A DNA stretch of 64,000 nucleotides from Salinibacter ruber DSM 13855 (GTDB lineage Bacteria > Bacteroidota > Rhodothermia > Rhodothermales > Salinibacteraceae), in the NCBI RefSeq assembly GCF_000013045.1, contig NC_007677.1, forward strand, positions 248,001 through 312,000, given 5' to 3'. Within the stretch, counting starts at the first letter, position 1. Every line of letters starts with the position of its first letter. Of the stretch, positions 63,353-64,000 are shown piece after piece. The notes below the pieces were generated by a model that worked only from the letters and a program-made list of their open reading frames with translations, did no database searches and had not been told where the DNA came from. A program made the translations under genes and the position numbers.

Positions 63353-64000
63353 ATGGACGCTACTTCTACACCTGTTCGGATCTACCTGTTCATGTGCCAG
63401 CGCAAGAACCTGTCGGTTCGGAGGCCGACTCGCTGCGGCGGCCCAGCGGCAGAGCAACAATAGCGGTCCGGAGTTTACCGACGAGGAGGTACTGACGATT
63501 TACGTATTTGGGCCCGTCGAAAAGCGCTCGACCATCAGCGAGATTCACGAGTACGTGGAAGATTACTTTTCGGGCTGGTTCCCTGATCTGCCCATGCAAA
63601 AGAGCTACAATCGGCGTATCAATCGGATGAGCGCCGTTTTTGCTCCACTGGCCCGAGAGGCTCTCTCGATGATCGATTCCGAGAATACCCGTGGCAAGGC
63701 GCTTCGCATCGCCGATTCGATGCCGACCTGTGTGGCAAAAGGACAGCGATCTTCACAGGCGGAGGTTGCCTCCGATCGGCTCGCTTCGGTCGGCTACTGC
63801 TCCTCGAAATGTGTCTCCTTTCACGGCGCGGGAGCTCCACCTTGTCGTCGAGCACAGGTCCGAGCAGCTTCCCGTTCCGGAGCGGGCTGGGCTGACGCCG
63901 GGAAGCGAAAACGACCTCCGCGCTCTTCGGCGCGTGTTGTCGACGATCGAAGGTGGAGTCCTCTGTGGGGACAAGGCCTACTGTGACGGCCCTCTCAAGG
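63353..64000 (+). pseudogene. IS982-like DDE transposase, frameshifted, runs off the right edge
   Basis: MDATSTPVRIYLFMCQR, then a GAACCTGTCGGTTC hairpin (63406-63419) that shifts the frame, then LAAAAQRQSNNSGPEFTDEE, VLTIYVFGPVEKRST, GWFPDLPMQKSYNRRINRMS, RIADSMPTCVAKGQRSSQAE, and after another shift LTPGSENDLRALRRVLSTIE and GGVLCGDKAYCDGPLK. The DDE Asp residues are in ADSMP and CGDKAYCD. The fragment at 52246 shows the sequence without the hairpin. Confidence 0.8.

Overview
The window is a GC-rich, MGE-saturated accessory region. The many acidic (Asp/Glu-rich) proteins, capsule/exopolysaccharide genes, Uma2 paralogues and IS200/IS605 relatives fit a halophilic member of the Rhodothermota/Bacteroidota such as Salinibacter. 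That assignment is inference, since no marker gene is present. I see no rRNA, tRNA or CRISPR array. Most host genes are intact small toxin-antitoxin (TA) genes or broken remnants, and mobile DNA occupies much of the rest.

Layout. 1-5000: 5' part of a hydantoinase-A-like gene, with its upstream region duplicated 1 kb away; UPF0175, HEPN/MNT and RES/Xre TA genes. 5300-10900: nested mobile DNA (an IS1-like element inside an IS3-like integrase gene, with an 8-bp target duplication; an ORF-less group II intron inside a small IS605-derived element inside an AbrB antitoxin gene; an IS110 element with a recognisable bridge-RNA region). 11200-20100: a frameshifted TnpB element, a 1203-aa multi-PAS membrane histidine kinase, a decayed IS630, and the only complete IS200/IS605 element with both tnpA and tnpB. 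20100-25900: nucleotidyltransferase/winged-helix TA operon with a clear operator, another tnpB element, and an RHH/PIN pair. 26200-47900: an exopolysaccharide locus in decay (one glycosyltransferase split by a tnpB element, one intact copy, three acetyltransferase remnants, a carbamoyltransferase fragment, a Wzi-like outer-membrane protein), interspersed with VapBC, DUF433/DUF5615, Phd and FitAB-like genes and three Uma2 genes. 47900-55500: tnpB elements disrupted by IS110 and IS5, plus internally deleted derivatives. 55600-61100: a DUF3987 ATPase and a divergent unknown gene in minisatellite-rich DNA, an 18-nt poly-C tract, and a fourth Uma2. 61250-63270: a group II intron nested inside another group II intron (a twintron), then a transposase running off the edge.

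The most unusual theme is a set of 14-45 bp micro-palindromes (for example GAACCTGTCGGTTC, GGAGCTGTCGCTCC, GAGCCGAAAGGCTC, and a unit carrying CCCCTTCGGGG). They are inserted at variable copy number into IS ends and into coding sequence. One pair of otherwise near-identical elements differs cleanly by a single 44-bp hairpin insertion, and one unit occurs in both orientations at unrelated sites, so these hairpins appear to move or be copied. The two IS110 copies have bridge-RNA-like loops that match their own, different, insertion sites, an internal test of RNA-guided targeting. Two diverged tnpB elements share a structured leader that ends in a terminator-like hairpin with compensatory changes.
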